Positions 1-11,496 of a DNA stretch of 64,000 nucleotides are shown here, one piece after another. Under the pieces are notes generated by a model. The model had not been told where the DNA came from. It saw only the letters and a list, made by a program, of their open reading frames with translations, and did not search any database. The DNA comes from Trueperella sp. Lineage in GTDB: Bacteria; Actinomycetota; Actinomycetes; Actinomycetales; Actinomycetaceae. The translations under genes and the position numbers were made by a program. Location: NCBI GenBank assembly GCA_022783305.1, contig JALEWQ010000022.1, positions 1-64,000 of the forward strand. The letters are read 5' to 3'. Each line of letters begins with the position of its first letter. Position 1 is the stretch's first letter.

Positions 1-363
1 GCTCGCTTCCTCGAGCGCGAGTGGGCCGAACATGGCCTTGACCAGTATATGACGGTGCTGGCCGGTCAAGAGATGGGCACCAAGGCAGACCACCTCAGGC
101 TCGCGGCCAAGGGCAAGTACGACGACGATCGCATCCTGCTTATCGGCGACGCCCCGGGTGACCGGGCTGCTGCTGCCGACGTGGGCGTGGCCTGGTACCC
201 GATCATCCCCGGCAAGGAGCGTGAGTCCTGGGCGAGGTTGCGTACCGAGGCCTTCGACCGCTTCCTCGCGGGCACCTACCGCGGCGACTATGAGGACTCG
301 CTCAAGGCGGAGTACGACGCCGTCCTGCTTTCCACCCCGCCGTGGGAGGTGATTGAGCGCTAG
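1..363 (+). CDS. HAD-family hydrolase, C-terminal part (5' end outside window)
   Basis: The reading frame is open from base 1 and ends at a TAG at 361-363, so about 120 C-terminal residues are visible. Near fragment residue 49 there is a hydrophobic strand followed by GDAPGD. This resembles HAD motif IV, where acidic residues bind the catalytic Mg2+, and it is followed by an Ala-rich helix and a G-V-A-W-Y strand, as is usual in HAD phosphatases. The nucleophile DxD motif and cap domain would lie upstream of the window, so the substrate cannot be judged. An ATG at 49-51 is in frame but falls inside the fold and is probably not the true start. A hairpin about 75 bases after the stop probably ends the transcript. 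Confidence 0.7.
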   Translation, partial: ARFLEREWAEHGLDQYMTVLAGQEMGTKADHLRLAAKGKYDDDRILLIGDAPGDRAAAADVGVAWYPIIPGKERESWARLRTEAFDRFLAGTYRGDYEDSLKAEYDAVLLSTPPWEVIER

Positions 364-434
364 CGGCTCGAGACTATCGTCGCGGTGTTCGCCGAACCCG
401 AGGTATCGGGGCTGTATCGCTACTGCGCTCGGGT

Positions 435-469
435 GGTCGGGATGTCTTTGGGCATCCCGACCTCCTTTA
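435..469 (+). terminator. Rho-independent terminator candidate after the HAD gene
   Basis: A perfect 10 bp stem (435-444 with 453-462, arm GGTCGGGATG) encloses an 8-base loop and is followed by a T-rich stretch (TCCTTTAT). It lies between the HAD stop and aconitase. The rest of 364-557 holds only a possible -10 hexamer GATAAT at 527-532. Confidence 0.6.
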
Positions 470-557
470 TCTGAGGTGCGCAAAATCGGTGGACAGGCTC
501 CACGGAGACTGATAGTTTGATATCGAGATAATTTCATCTGTGATGCTTAGGAGAGCT

Positions 558-3344
<2,787 letters not shown>

Positions 3345-3351
3345 GGGGAAG

Positions 3352-3385
3352 GGGGCGGTGGCCGGGGAGGCCACCGCCCCTTTTT
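3352..3385 (+). terminator. Strong intrinsic terminator after acnA
   Basis: A perfect 12 bp GC-rich stem (3352-3363 with 3369-3380, arm GGGGCGGTGGCC) has a 5-base loop and is followed directly by TTTTT. It starts 7 bases after the acnA stop and separates acnA from dxs. Confidence 0.9.
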
Positions 3386-3484
3386 CGTCCCCGGCCTGCG
3401 CATGTTCTTTCTTGCAGGGAGGGTAGGGGAGCAGACGATGGACAGGGACGGTGGTAATCTCTATGGGTAGTTTAAGGAGCCCTA

Positions 3485-5350
3485 GTGATTCTTGATTCGA
3501 TTACTTGTCCTGCGGACCTCGCCTCGCTGAACAACAAGGACCTTACACAGCTTGCGGCGGAGATCCGCCGCTTCCTCGTGGTCAACGTGGCGAAGACGGG
3601 CGGCCACCTCGGCCCCAACCTCGGGGTCGTCGAACTGACAATCGCCCTGCACCGAGTCTTCGATTCCCCGCGCGACGTCCTCGTGTGGGATACCGGCCAC
3701 CAGGCATACGTGCATAAAATTCTCACCGGCCGGAAGGACTTCCAGGGCTTGCGCCAGGAGGGCGGGCTTTCGGGTTACCCGAACAGGGCCGAATCCGAGC
3801 ACGACGTCGTTGAGAACTCCCACGCCTCGACGGCGCTGTCCTGGGCGGACGGGATCGCGCGCGGCATGCAGATGTCAGGTCAAGACCACCGAGTAGTGGC
3901 GATCATCGGGGATGGCGCGATGACCGGTGGCATGGCTTGGGAGGCGCTAAACAACATCGCGGAGGATCCCGACCGCCCCGTCGTCATCGTCCTCAACGAC
4001 AACGGCCGCTCGTATGCGCCAACCGTGGGCGGGATCGTGCGCCGCTTCGACCCGGTTCGTAAGCTCGACGCGGTGCGCGTCAACCGCGACTACGAGAACT
4101 TCCTCGACTGGGGCAAACGCACCCTTCAAGACGGCGGACTGCCGGGCAAGCTCACCTACGACACGCTGCGCGGCATCAAGAAGGGCATGAAGGAGATCCT
4201 CTTCGACGCCGGTATCTTTGACTCGCTCGGGCTGAAGTACATCGGCCCCGTCGATGGCCACGACATCGCCAGCCTTGAAGAGGCATTCCGGATGGCGCGC
4301 GACTTCGGCGGACCCGTCGTCGTCCACGCCATGACGGAGAAGGGACGCGGCTACAGGCCGGCGGAGGAGAACAAGGCCGACCGCTTCCACGCGGTGGGCA
4401 AGATTCATCCCGAGACCGGCCTGCCCATCGAGCCCTCCCGCTTCGGTTGGACCTCGATCTTCGCCGAGGAGATCCTCGACATCGCCCGGAAGGATGCCGC
4501 GATCGTGGGAATCACCGCCGCGATGCTCCAGCCCGTGGGCTTGTCCCTCATGCGGGAGGAGTTCCCGAGGCGCGTCATTGACGTAGGGATCGCCGAGCAG
4601 CACGCCGTGACGATGTCGGCGGGTCTGGCTAAGGCCGGCTATCACCCCGTCATCGCGCTGTACGCGACGTTTCTCAACCGCGGCTTCGATCAGCTACTCA
4701 TGGACGTGGCCCTCCACGACGCGCCCGTCACCATCTGCCTCGATCGTGCGGGCGTGACCGGTGATGACGGTGCGTCCCACAACGGCATGTGGGATCTGTC
4801 GATGGCGGCGATGATCCCGAACCTGTCGGTGGCCGTCCCGCGTGACGAGCCGCGCATGCGCGAGCTCCTCCGCGAGGCCACGGCTAGCGCGGCGCCGACC
4901 ATCGTGCGCTACCCGAAGGGTTCGGTCCCGCCCGAGCTGCCAACCCTGCGCAAGGCCGGCAGCCTCGACGTCGTCTACGAACGCGACGAGGGTGGAAAGC
5001 CGCTCGTCCTCGTCGCCGTTGGCCCGATGGCACACGCAATGGTCGAGGCCGCCGAGCGGATAGAGGGGTCGGTATTGGTGGTCGACCCGCGCTGGGTGCT
5101 TCCCACAAGCCCCGACCTGGTCGAGCTGGTTGCTGGCGCGGATGGCGTGATCGTCCTCGAGGACGGTCTCATCGACGGCGGCGTGGGTGACGAGCTACGC
5201 TCCGCGCTGGCACGCGCCAATTCGGACGTGCCCGTACGCAACCTCGGCATCCACAAGGCCTTCCTCAAGCACGCCGCCCGGGCGGCAATCCTGCACCGCG
5301 AGGCAATGGACGCCGACGCCGTGGTCGCAACGGCAAAGACGCTGCGTTAG
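3485..5350 (+). CDS. dxs: 1-deoxy-D-xylulose-5-phosphate synthase
   Basis: DXS condenses pyruvate and glyceraldehyde-3-phosphate with thiamine diphosphate, the first step of the MEP isoprenoid pathway. The 621 residues match the family. The ThDP/Mg2+ motif GDGAMTGG lies near residue 142, and DVGIAEQH near residue 371 carries the conserved catalytic glutamate of the transketolase-like domain. The GTG start at 3485 is supported by AAGGAG at 3474-3479. The gene ends tail-to-tail with RNase D: its TAG (5348-5350) overlaps the opposing TAA (5347-5349). A weak promoter-like pair, TGGACA at 3439 and TATGGG at 3462, lies upstream. Confidence 0.97.
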   Translation: MILDSITCPADLASLNNKDLTQLAAEIRRFLVVNVAKTGGHLGPNLGVVELTIALHRVFDSPRDVLVWDTGHQAYVHKILTGRKDFQGLRQEGGLSGYPNRAESEHDVVENSHASTALSWADGIARGMQMSGQDHRVVAIIGDGAMTGGMAWEALNNIAEDPDRPVVIVLNDNGRSYAPTVGGIVRRFDPVRKLDAVRVNRDYENFLDWGKRTLQDGGLPGKLTYDTLRGIKKGMKEILFDAGIFDSLGLKYIGPVDGHDIASLEEAFRMARDFGGPVVVHAMTEKGRGYRPAEENKADRFHAVGKIHPETGLPIEPSRFGWTSIFAEEILDIARKDAAIVGITAAMLQPVGLSLMREEFPRRVIDVGIAEQHAVTMSAGLAKAGYHPVIALYATFLNRGFDQLLMDVALHDAPVTICLDRAGVTGDDGASHNGMWDLSMAAMIPNLSVAVPRDEPRMRELLREATASAAPTIVRYPKGSVPPELPTLRKAGSLDVVYERDEGGKPLVLVAVGPMAHAMVEAAERIEGSVLVVDPRWVLPTSPDLVELVAGADGVIVLEDGLIDGGVGDELRSALARANSDVPVRNLGIHKAFLKHAARAAILHREAMDADAVVATAKTLR

Positions 5351-6549
5351 CCGGCCGCTACGGCGTCGTGAATGCGGCGTGCCGTCAGCTCGATCTGCCA
5401 CGGGCGAGCGCCGTCACCTGCGAGGATCGCCTCGAGCTGGGGCAGGCTATCCCAGCCGTTCCATGCCGCAATCTTCTGCGTGCGCGGCTTGAGAACGACC
5501 TCCTGGCGGATGGCGAGCTCGTCGGCGATCTCCAGGACGGTCGGGCGCAAGATCGCCCACCGGTGCGCCGCCTCGGGCCTCTTGTGTTCCCATTCATTCG
5601 TGGGAGGAAACGGGTCGCGATGCTCGGTGAACCTGCGCTCGGGCAGGGCACGCTCGTCGAGGTGCCAGGCGATATCGATGGCGCGCCACCACGTGTCGAC
5701 GTCGCGCCGACGCGAGCCGGTGCGCAACAGTGAGGAGTTGGCCACGTCGGCGCGCGAGCGTGGCTTGCGCTTGGCAAGTTGGGCCAGCACATTGTTGGGG
5801 ATCACCTTGTGCGGCGCGAGATCACGGCGTCTGGCCAGCTCATCGCGGGCCGACCAGAGCTCGCGCAGCATGGCGAGCGCGCGCTGGTCGCGGATCCCCG
5901 CTTGGCGTGAGGATCTCCTCCAGGGCTGTTGACGGGGCGGGGGCGGCTTGCGCAGGCGCACCTCCTCGCACTCCTCGAGGAACCACTCGTAACGGCCGGC
6001 CTCCTTCAGTTCACCCGTCATCACCTCGCGCAACTCGCCAAGGAGCTCCACGTCGAGTGCTGCATAGGTGAGCATTGGTAGAGGAAGGGGGCGCTGGGCC
6101 CAGTCCGAGCGAGAATACTCTTTCGCCAGTGTCCAGCCGAGCGCCCGCTCGCACACCGCCTGAAGGGAGACCTTGTCGTAGCCGAGGATGAGGGCGGCGA
6201 TCTCCGTGTCGAACACCTTGGTGGGCCGCAACCCGAGCTCGGCAAGGCACACGAGGTCCTGATGGGCTGCGTGGAGGATCCACTCCTGCCTCATGACCTC
6301 CGCCAGCCCGGCCATGCGATCCTCAATGCCGAGCGGGTCAATGAGGACCGTCCCGGTCCCTTCCCGACGGATCTGGATGAGGTAGGCGCGCGAGGAATAG
6401 TGCATCTCATTAGCGCGCTCGGTATCGACCCCGAAGGGGCCGGTGCCGGCAGCGAGACGGGCGACGGCGTCGTCGATGTCGTCGCCCGTGACGGGCGGCA
6501 GGCCATCGCGTGGCTTATCGAGTAGGCGGGCGGGTGTGGGCTGTGTCAA
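5347..6549 (-). CDS. rnd: Ribonuclease D family 3'-5' exonuclease with HRDC domain
   Basis: This is a DEDDy exonuclease expected to trim tRNA 3' ends or other structured RNA. The acidic residues are visible: FGVDTE (D42, E44), HQDL (D98) and YAALD (Y162, D166). An HRDC-type helical domain follows at about residues 215-290, and there is a basic C-terminal region. The length of 400 residues is normal for the actinobacterial form. The start is a TTG at 6549-6547 whose last two bases belong to the TGA stop of the DUF3000 gene (TTGA overlap). The two are therefore probably translationally coupled. In actinobacteria a DUF3000-RNase D-dxs neighbourhood is common. Confidence 0.9.
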   Translation of the reverse strand: MTQPTPARLLDKPRDGLPPVTGDDIDDAVARLAAGTGPFGVDTERANEMHYSSRAYLIQIRREGTGTVLIDPLGIEDRMAGLAEVMRQEWILHAAHQDLVCLAELGLRPTKVFDTEIAALILGYDKVSLQAVCERALGWTLAKEYSRSDWAQRPLPLPMLTYAALDVELLGELREVMTGELKEAGRYEWFLEECEEVRLRKPPPPRQQPWRRSSRQAGIRDQRALAMLRELWSARDELARRRDLAPHKVIPNNVLAQLAKRKPRSRADVANSSLLRTGSRRRDVDTWWRAIDIAWHLDERALPERRFTEHRDPFPPTNEWEHKRPEAAHRWAILRPTVLEIADELAIRQEVVLKPRTQKIAAWNGWDSLPQLEAILAGDGARPWQIELTARRIHDAVAAG

Positions 6550-7130
6550 ATCTTGTCCACCTTACGCCCGATGCTTCGTACTGTCTCACTCCACGGGCCC
6601 AGGCCCGCCATGGATGCCGCGAAGTCGGCCCAGGCGTGTAGATGCTCCGTCAAGTAGACGGTCTGCGGTGTCCACGACGCGCGAAGCTCGAGCTCGACGC
6701 GCGAGGAATTGAGGTAGAGCCCGCCGAAGGTTTCGTTGAACACGCGGGTGACGGTGCCGTTGAGGCTGTGATAGGAGGCGCCGTTGCCGTCGAGGGCGTC
6801 CGCCAGCCACGACCAGGCGACCTCTCCCAGGAGCGGGTCGTCGCCCATGGCGGCGTCCATCGCGGCCTGGGCGTGAATGACGATGCGGAACGTGCCGTTC
6901 CAAGCGGGCTGACCCGCCGGGTCGTGCAAGACAACAAACTTGGCCGAGCCGCGCAGGTAATCCGGGTCCAGGGTGGGGGAGTCATTCACCTCGGCCTGCA
7001 AAGCCACCGCCCACGGCGCAATCCTCGTGGGACCCGGAATCTGGGCGACGTGGATCTCGGGACGAAACTGCTGGCCCTTGAGGGACTCAAGCGCAGTGAC
7101 AAACTCCGAAGGCGGCTGTTGATTGGTCAC
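6546..7130 (-). CDS. DUF3000 family protein
   Basis: A 194-residue soluble protein of the actinobacterial DUF3000 family, of unknown function. I see no transmembrane segment or catalytic motif. The middle contains a run typical of the family (GTFRIVIHAQ... near residue 77) and a conserved tryptophan-rich C-terminal half. GTG at 7130 was chosen because it begins MTNQQPPSEF and leaves out an Arg-rich upstream extension; the site in front is poor, so the start is not certain. It lies just upstream of, and overlaps, the RNase D gene, suggesting co-translation and perhaps a shared role in RNA metabolism (inference). Confidence 0.8.
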   Translation of the reverse strand: MTNQQPPSEFVTALESLKGQQFRPEIHVAQIPGPTRIAPWAVALQAEVNDSPTLDPDYLRGSAKFVVLHDPAGQPAWNGTFRIVIHAQAAMDAAMGDDPLLGEVAWSWLADALDGNGASYHSLNGTVTRVFNETFGGLYLNSSRVELELRASWTPQTVYLTEHLHAWADFAASMAGLGPWSETVRSIGRKVDKI

Positions 7131-7193
7131 ACTCCGACTGTAGCGGCGTGCGGGCGCGCTGTGGCCGCGGCACGCCGGCAAAAGGCGCCAAAC

Positions 7194-8921
7194 TTAGCGA
7201 AAGACGGCCACCCCGGGCCCGTCGAAGCGCACCTTGCCGTCCGCGAGGTCGGGGGTGGACCACGCAAGCACGAGATCACCCGTGGGTGCGGGAAGCTCCC
7301 GCGGGCCAGCGGCAATGGAGAAGACGACCGTCGCCTGCCCCCGCCGCATCCACCCGGCATCGCCGGCGAGGTGGAACTCCGTGCGGGAGCGGTCGCCGGA
7401 GGCAAGATCGGGATCGGAGCGGCGCAACGCGATGAGGTCACGCACGAAGTTGAACATCCGGCAATGATCCGGCTCAGCGACCTCCGCCCAGTCCAGCTTG
7501 GAGTCGAGGAAAGCCGCCTCCGATTGCGGGTCCGGCATGGAAACCGGCTCGTCTCCATAGACGGAGGCAAGATCCCAGGTGGCGAACTCCGCTTCGCGGC
7601 CGTCCTTGATGAGGGGGCCGAGCTCGGCGCCGTGGTCAGTGAAGTAGTTAAACGGGTGCGACGTTCCCCATTCCTCGCCCATGAAGAGCATCGGCGTGTA
7701 GTGCGAGAGCAGGATGAGCGCGCGAGAGACGGCAAGCACGCAGGGGGAAAGCTTGCGCGAGGGGCGGTCAGAGATGAGACGGTTGCCCACCTGGTCGTGG
7801 TTTTCATCAAAGACGACGAAACGGTGACCGCTCATGCCATCCGGGATCGGTAAGCCGCGCGGCGCCGGGTCGAACTGGAGCTCCTGACCCACCCTCACGA
7901 ATCCGTGTTCGAAAGCTTGGCGCATCGTTTCGCGGCCCGTGTAATCGACGTAGTACGCGTTCGTTTCCCCGGTCAGCCACACGTGAAGGGCATGGTGAAC
8001 GTCGTCGGCCCACTGCATGTCCATCCCGAACCCGCCCGCCGCGGTGGGGGTGACCATCGCCGGATCGTTAAGATCGGACTCGGCGATGAGCGTCAGGCGA
8101 CGCCCTAGACTGCGGCCAAGCTGGGCCACCTCGTCGGAGAGCTGAGCGAGGAAGTGATAGCGAGAGTCGTCGCGCAGATGGGGGACGGCGTCGAGACGGA
8201 GCGCGTCGAAGTGGTAGTCGCGCAACCACTGCACGGCGTTGTCAATGAGGTATCGGCGCACGTGGGTCGCGCCGTCGCCGTCGAGGTTGAGCGCCTCGCC
8301 CCACGGCGTGTGGTGGCGGCTGGTGAAATACGGGCCGAACTGGGCCAGGTAGTTCCCGTCCGGGCCGAAGTGGTTGTAGACGACGTCAAGGCAGGCCGAC
8401 ATCCCGCGTGCGTGGATCGCATCCACGAGCGCCGCCAGGTCCTCCGGGCGCCCGTAGGGGTGGTGGATGGCGTAGATGGAGACCCCGTCGTAGCCCCAGC
8501 CGCGCTGTCCGGGCATGGGCGCGATCGGCATGAGTTCGACGACGTCGACGCCGAGGGTGCGCAGGTGGTCGAGCTTTCCGATCGCGGCGCGGAAGGTGCC
8601 CTCATCGGTGAAGGTGCCCACGTGTAGCTCATAGAAGACCTTGCCGGCTAGGTCCTCGCCGTGCCAGTCGGCGTCCGTCCACATAAACGAGGCCGGGTCG
8701 ACCAGCTCGCTCGGACCGTGTGGGCCCTCGGGCTGACACATAGAACGCGGGTCGGGTAGGTCCATCCCGCCGTCGACCCGCAGATGGTAGCGCGTGCCGG
8801 CGGGCAACGTTTCGGGCAGGCCGAAGCGGCCATCACCCTGCCGCTCAAGGGTGATCTCGCGACCCTCGACGACGGCGGCGACGGACTCGGCCTCGGGTGC
8901 CCAGACGGCAATGCTAGGCAT
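7194..8921 (-). CDS. treZ: Malto-oligosyltrehalose trehalohydrolase
   Basis: TreZ cleaves the terminal maltooligosyltrehalose bond and releases free trehalose. The 575-residue protein has a short N-terminal CBM48-like beta domain, then a GH13 barrel: CLDVVYNHFGPDGNYL (region I), DALRLDAVPHL (region II, nucleophile Asp), LIAESDLNDP (region III, general acid Glu) and the VVFDENHDQVGNR region. The ATG at 8921 gives the family-like beginning MPSIAVWAPEA; the longer frame to 8999 is an Arg/Ser-rich shadow of treY. The start lies 8 bases inside the treY stop, so TreY and TreZ are translationally coupled, as fits two consecutive enzymes of one pathway. Confidence 0.96.
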   Translation of the reverse strand: MPSIAVWAPEAESVAAVVEGREITLERQGDGRFGLPETLPAGTRYHLRVDGGMDLPDPRSMCQPEGPHGPSELVDPASFMWTDADWHGEDLAGKVFYELHVGTFTDEGTFRAAIGKLDHLRTLGVDVVELMPIAPMPGQRGWGYDGVSIYAIHHPYGRPEDLAALVDAIHARGMSACLDVVYNHFGPDGNYLAQFGPYFTSRHHTPWGEALNLDGDGATHVRRYLIDNAVQWLRDYHFDALRLDAVPHLRDDSRYHFLAQLSDEVAQLGRSLGRRLTLIAESDLNDPAMVTPTAAGGFGMDMQWADDVHHALHVWLTGETNAYYVDYTGRETMRQAFEHGFVRVGQELQFDPAPRGLPIPDGMSGHRFVVFDENHDQVGNRLISDRPSRKLSPCVLAVSRALILLSHYTPMLFMGEEWGTSHPFNYFTDHGAELGPLIKDGREAEFATWDLASVYGDEPVSMPDPQSEAAFLDSKLDWAEVAEPDHCRMFNFVRDLIALRRSDPDLASGDRSRTEFHLAGDAGWMRRGQATVVFSIAAGPRELPAPTGDLVLAWSTPDLADGKVRFDGPGVAVFR

Positions 8922-11418
8922 ACATCTTCTCCAGGACGGCGGTGGGGAATCGGCCGAGGACCTCGCCCAGATCCTGCGTGCCGCCTTCGAGCTCGGCACC
9001 CGTCAGCACGTTGTGCCAGCTACCCTCGGGAAGAACCACGGTGTAGTCGCCGGTGAACTCGGGCACGTGACGCATCGCTACCGTGACGAGGATCGGCTCC
9101 TCCGCGCGGGTGCGGGCGAAGGCGAGAGCATAACCGGTGGAGACGGGCAGGGCCTGGTAGCCGCACTCCGCCGAGGCGAGTTCGGGCAGCTCGCGGCGCA
9201 GTCGCGCGAGCCGTGAAGTGATCCACAGCTTCTCCTGGTCGAGGTTTGGAGCGGAGGGCAGTCCGTCGCGATCGAGGCGGGCGAGCATCTTGGCCAGCCC
9301 CGCGAAGTCGACCGGGCGGCGGTTGTCCGGATCCACGAGCGAGGTCTGAGTGACCTCCTCGCCGTTGTAGGTGTCCGGCACTCCGATCCCCGTCATCTGG
9401 ATCGCCTTCTGGCTCAGGATCATCGTTCGCACCGTCGGGCGGGTCAGCTCGTGAAAGTCGGCAAGCAAGGCGAGCACGTCCTCGTTGGCCATGATCGCGT
9501 CCACGTACTCCAGCAGGCCCTGCTCGGCGGCTTCGTTTTGCTCAGTCCACGTCGTCCACGACTTTTGCTCGCGGGCCGCCTTGAGCAGGTACGCGTCGAG
9601 TCGCTTTGCCTCAATTGGCCCCTCGTCCCAGGTGCCGATCAGCGTCTGCCACACCAGGTTCTCGATTTGCCCGTCGAGGTCAGCTGGGCGCTCGCCCGCC
9701 ACGAGATCCCGGGCCTGGGTGAGGGTGGAGACCCATTCTTGGGCGTACTGCGAAATTGGCGCGATGCGTGCGCGCACGTCCTCGCACCGCTTCGTGTCGT
9801 GCGTGGACAGGGTCGACATCGTCACCGGCCAGGTGAGGAATGTGCGCATCTGGAAATCGTGGAACTGGTCCGGCGTCGTCGTGAAGTGGTTCGGCCCGCC
9901 GCCCACCTCGTTTGCGCTGGTGAGCACGGTGTAGCGGTAGAAGGTCGTGTCCTCAACGCCCTTGGCCATGACGGCCCCGCACGCCTGCTGGAAACGTACG
10001 ATCACCTCGTTGCGACGCGCCTCGTGGGTGCGTCCGGCTGAGCCGATCTCGTTGCCGAGCAAAATGTCGACGACGACGTCGAGGCTCTCCTGCCGATCCG
10101 GGTCCAGGTTGCGGGCGGCGCGCTCGGCAGCTGCACGCAGGACCCGCTCGTCCTCGGGATCGGGGCGCTCGCCCGGAACCACGTAGGCGCGGTAGCGATC
10201 CATATGGATGACGAGCTCGACCACGACGTCGCGCAGCGAGCGGAAGGTATGGTCGCGCAGCCGCACATCAGAATGACAAATGTCGGCCAGCAGGCTGGCC
10301 AGGCGGTCGACCTCGGCAAACAGCGAGGTCTCCACGATCTGCTGCTTGGCCTTGACCTCCACCGTGGACACGGAATCCGTAGATCCCGACATCTCGCCAT
10401 AGAGCTGGGTCAGCGCGGAGAGCCCCTCCGGGTCCGTGAAGAGACCTTGGAGGCGCGCGAGCGTGTCGTAGCCCGTGGTACCAGCAGCCGGCCAGTCGGT
10501 GGGCAGCGTCTCCTCGCCCTCCAGGATCTTCTCCGCAACCGACCAGGCCCCGCCCGACGCAGCATGCAGATTTCGGAAGTAGCCGCGCGGGTCGGCGAGC
10601 CCGTCGGGGTGATCGATGCGGAAGGCGTCGATGAAGCCCTCCTCGAAAAGACGCAACAAGAGCGCGTGGGACTGGCGGAAGACCTCCTCGTCCTCCACGC
10701 GGATCGCGGCGAGAGTGTCCACGTCGAAGAATCGCCGGTAGTTAATCTCCTCGTTGGCCACCCGCCAGTGCGCCAGACGGTAATACTGGGCGTCGAGCAG
10801 CTCGACGAGTGGCAGCGCCTCCGTGCCCCGCCGGACCGGGAAAACGTGGTCAAAGTAGCGCACCACCTTCGTCGGCCCATCCTCCTCGAAGCCGGGCACC
10901 ACCATCTCCTCCACCGTGATCTCGCCGGCGGCGAGCACCTGGCCGATGCGGTTGCCCAGCACCGGCATGAGCAGCCCATCCCCGGAGTCGGAGAGCGCGA
11001 TGTCGAACCACGCGCGGTAGGGGGAATCCTCCCCGTCGCGCAATGCCGACCACAGCGCCCTGTTGTGATACAGCGGCGTGGGAACAGCCATATGGTTGGG
11101 GACGATGTCGACGATAAGGTGCATCCCGGCGTCGTGAATCGCCTTCGAGACGCTACGGAAGGCCTCGATGCCTCCGAGGTCGGCGGAGATGCGTTCGTGA
11201 TCGACGACGTCGTAGCCGTGCATCGACCCGGGCGCCGCCTGAAGAATGGGGGAGAAGAACACGTCGGTGACCCCGAGGCTGGACAGGTAGGGCACGACGG
11301 CCTCCACCGCAGCGAAATCGAAATCAGGACTGACCTGGATGCGGTAGGTCGTCACCGGCTGGCGGCGGCCTTCGGATGGGACATGAGAATGGTGTCGGAC
11401 GACTTCTTCGGCAGTCAT
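8914..11418 (-). CDS. treY: Malto-oligosyltrehalose synthase
   Basis: TreY isomerises the reducing-end alpha-1,4 bond of a maltodextrin to alpha,alpha-1,1, making the TreZ substrate. The 834 residues carry GH13 signatures: MHGYDVVDHERI, LIVDIVPNHMAV, FRIDHPDGLADP (nucleophile Asp) and the AEKILEGEE acid/base region. The long helical insertion typical of TreY follows, with KGVEDTTFYRY near its end. The ATG at 11418 is preceded by GGAGGAG at a good distance, which decides the start over the longer frame to 11472. The gene is the middle member of glgX-treY-treZ. Confidence 0.96.
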   Translation of the reverse strand: MTAEEVVRHHSHVPSEGRRQPVTTYRIQVSPDFDFAAVEAVVPYLSSLGVTDVFFSPILQAAPGSMHGYDVVDHERISADLGGIEAFRSVSKAIHDAGMHLIVDIVPNHMAVPTPLYHNRALWSALRDGEDSPYRAWFDIALSDSGDGLLMPVLGNRIGQVLAAGEITVEEMVVPGFEEDGPTKVVRYFDHVFPVRRGTEALPLVELLDAQYYRLAHWRVANEEINYRRFFDVDTLAAIRVEDEEVFRQSHALLLRLFEEGFIDAFRIDHPDGLADPRGYFRNLHAASGGAWSVAEKILEGEETLPTDWPAAGTTGYDTLARLQGLFTDPEGLSALTQLYGEMSGSTDSVSTVEVKAKQQIVETSLFAEVDRLASLLADICHSDVRLRDHTFRSLRDVVVELVIHMDRYRAYVVPGERPDPEDERVLRAAAERAARNLDPDRQESLDVVVDILLGNEIGSAGRTHEARRNEVIVRFQQACGAVMAKGVEDTTFYRYTVLTSANEVGGGPNHFTTTPDQFHDFQMRTFLTWPVTMSTLSTHDTKRCEDVRARIAPISQYAQEWVSTLTQARDLVAGERPADLDGQIENLVWQTLIGTWDEGPIEAKRLDAYLLKAAREQKSWTTWTEQNEAAEQGLLEYVDAIMANEDVLALLADFHELTRPTVRTMILSQKAIQMTGIGVPDTYNGEEVTQTSLVDPDNRRPVDFAGLAKMLARLDRDGLPSAPNLDQEKLWITSRLARLRRELPELASAECGYQALPVSTGYALAFARTRAEEPILVTVAMRHVPEFTGDYTVVLPEGSWHNVLTGAELEGGTQDLGEVLGRFPTAVLEKMYA

Positions 11419-11450
11419 AAAACTCCTCCGTGGCGAACTACCAGTATAGG

Positions 11451-11489
11451 CCAGCCCCCGAAACGGCCTCAACGGCTGACGGGGGCTGG
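11451..11489. other. Hairpin between glgX and treY
   Basis: Perfect 10 bp inverted repeat (11451-11460 with 11480-11489, arm CCAGCCCCCG) in the 78-base gap between glgX and treY. No T-tract follows it on the minus strand. It could act as an mRNA stabiliser or attenuating structure that lowers treYZ relative to glgX, rather than as a full terminator. Confidence 0.5.
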
Positions 11490-11496
11490 CTGCGAA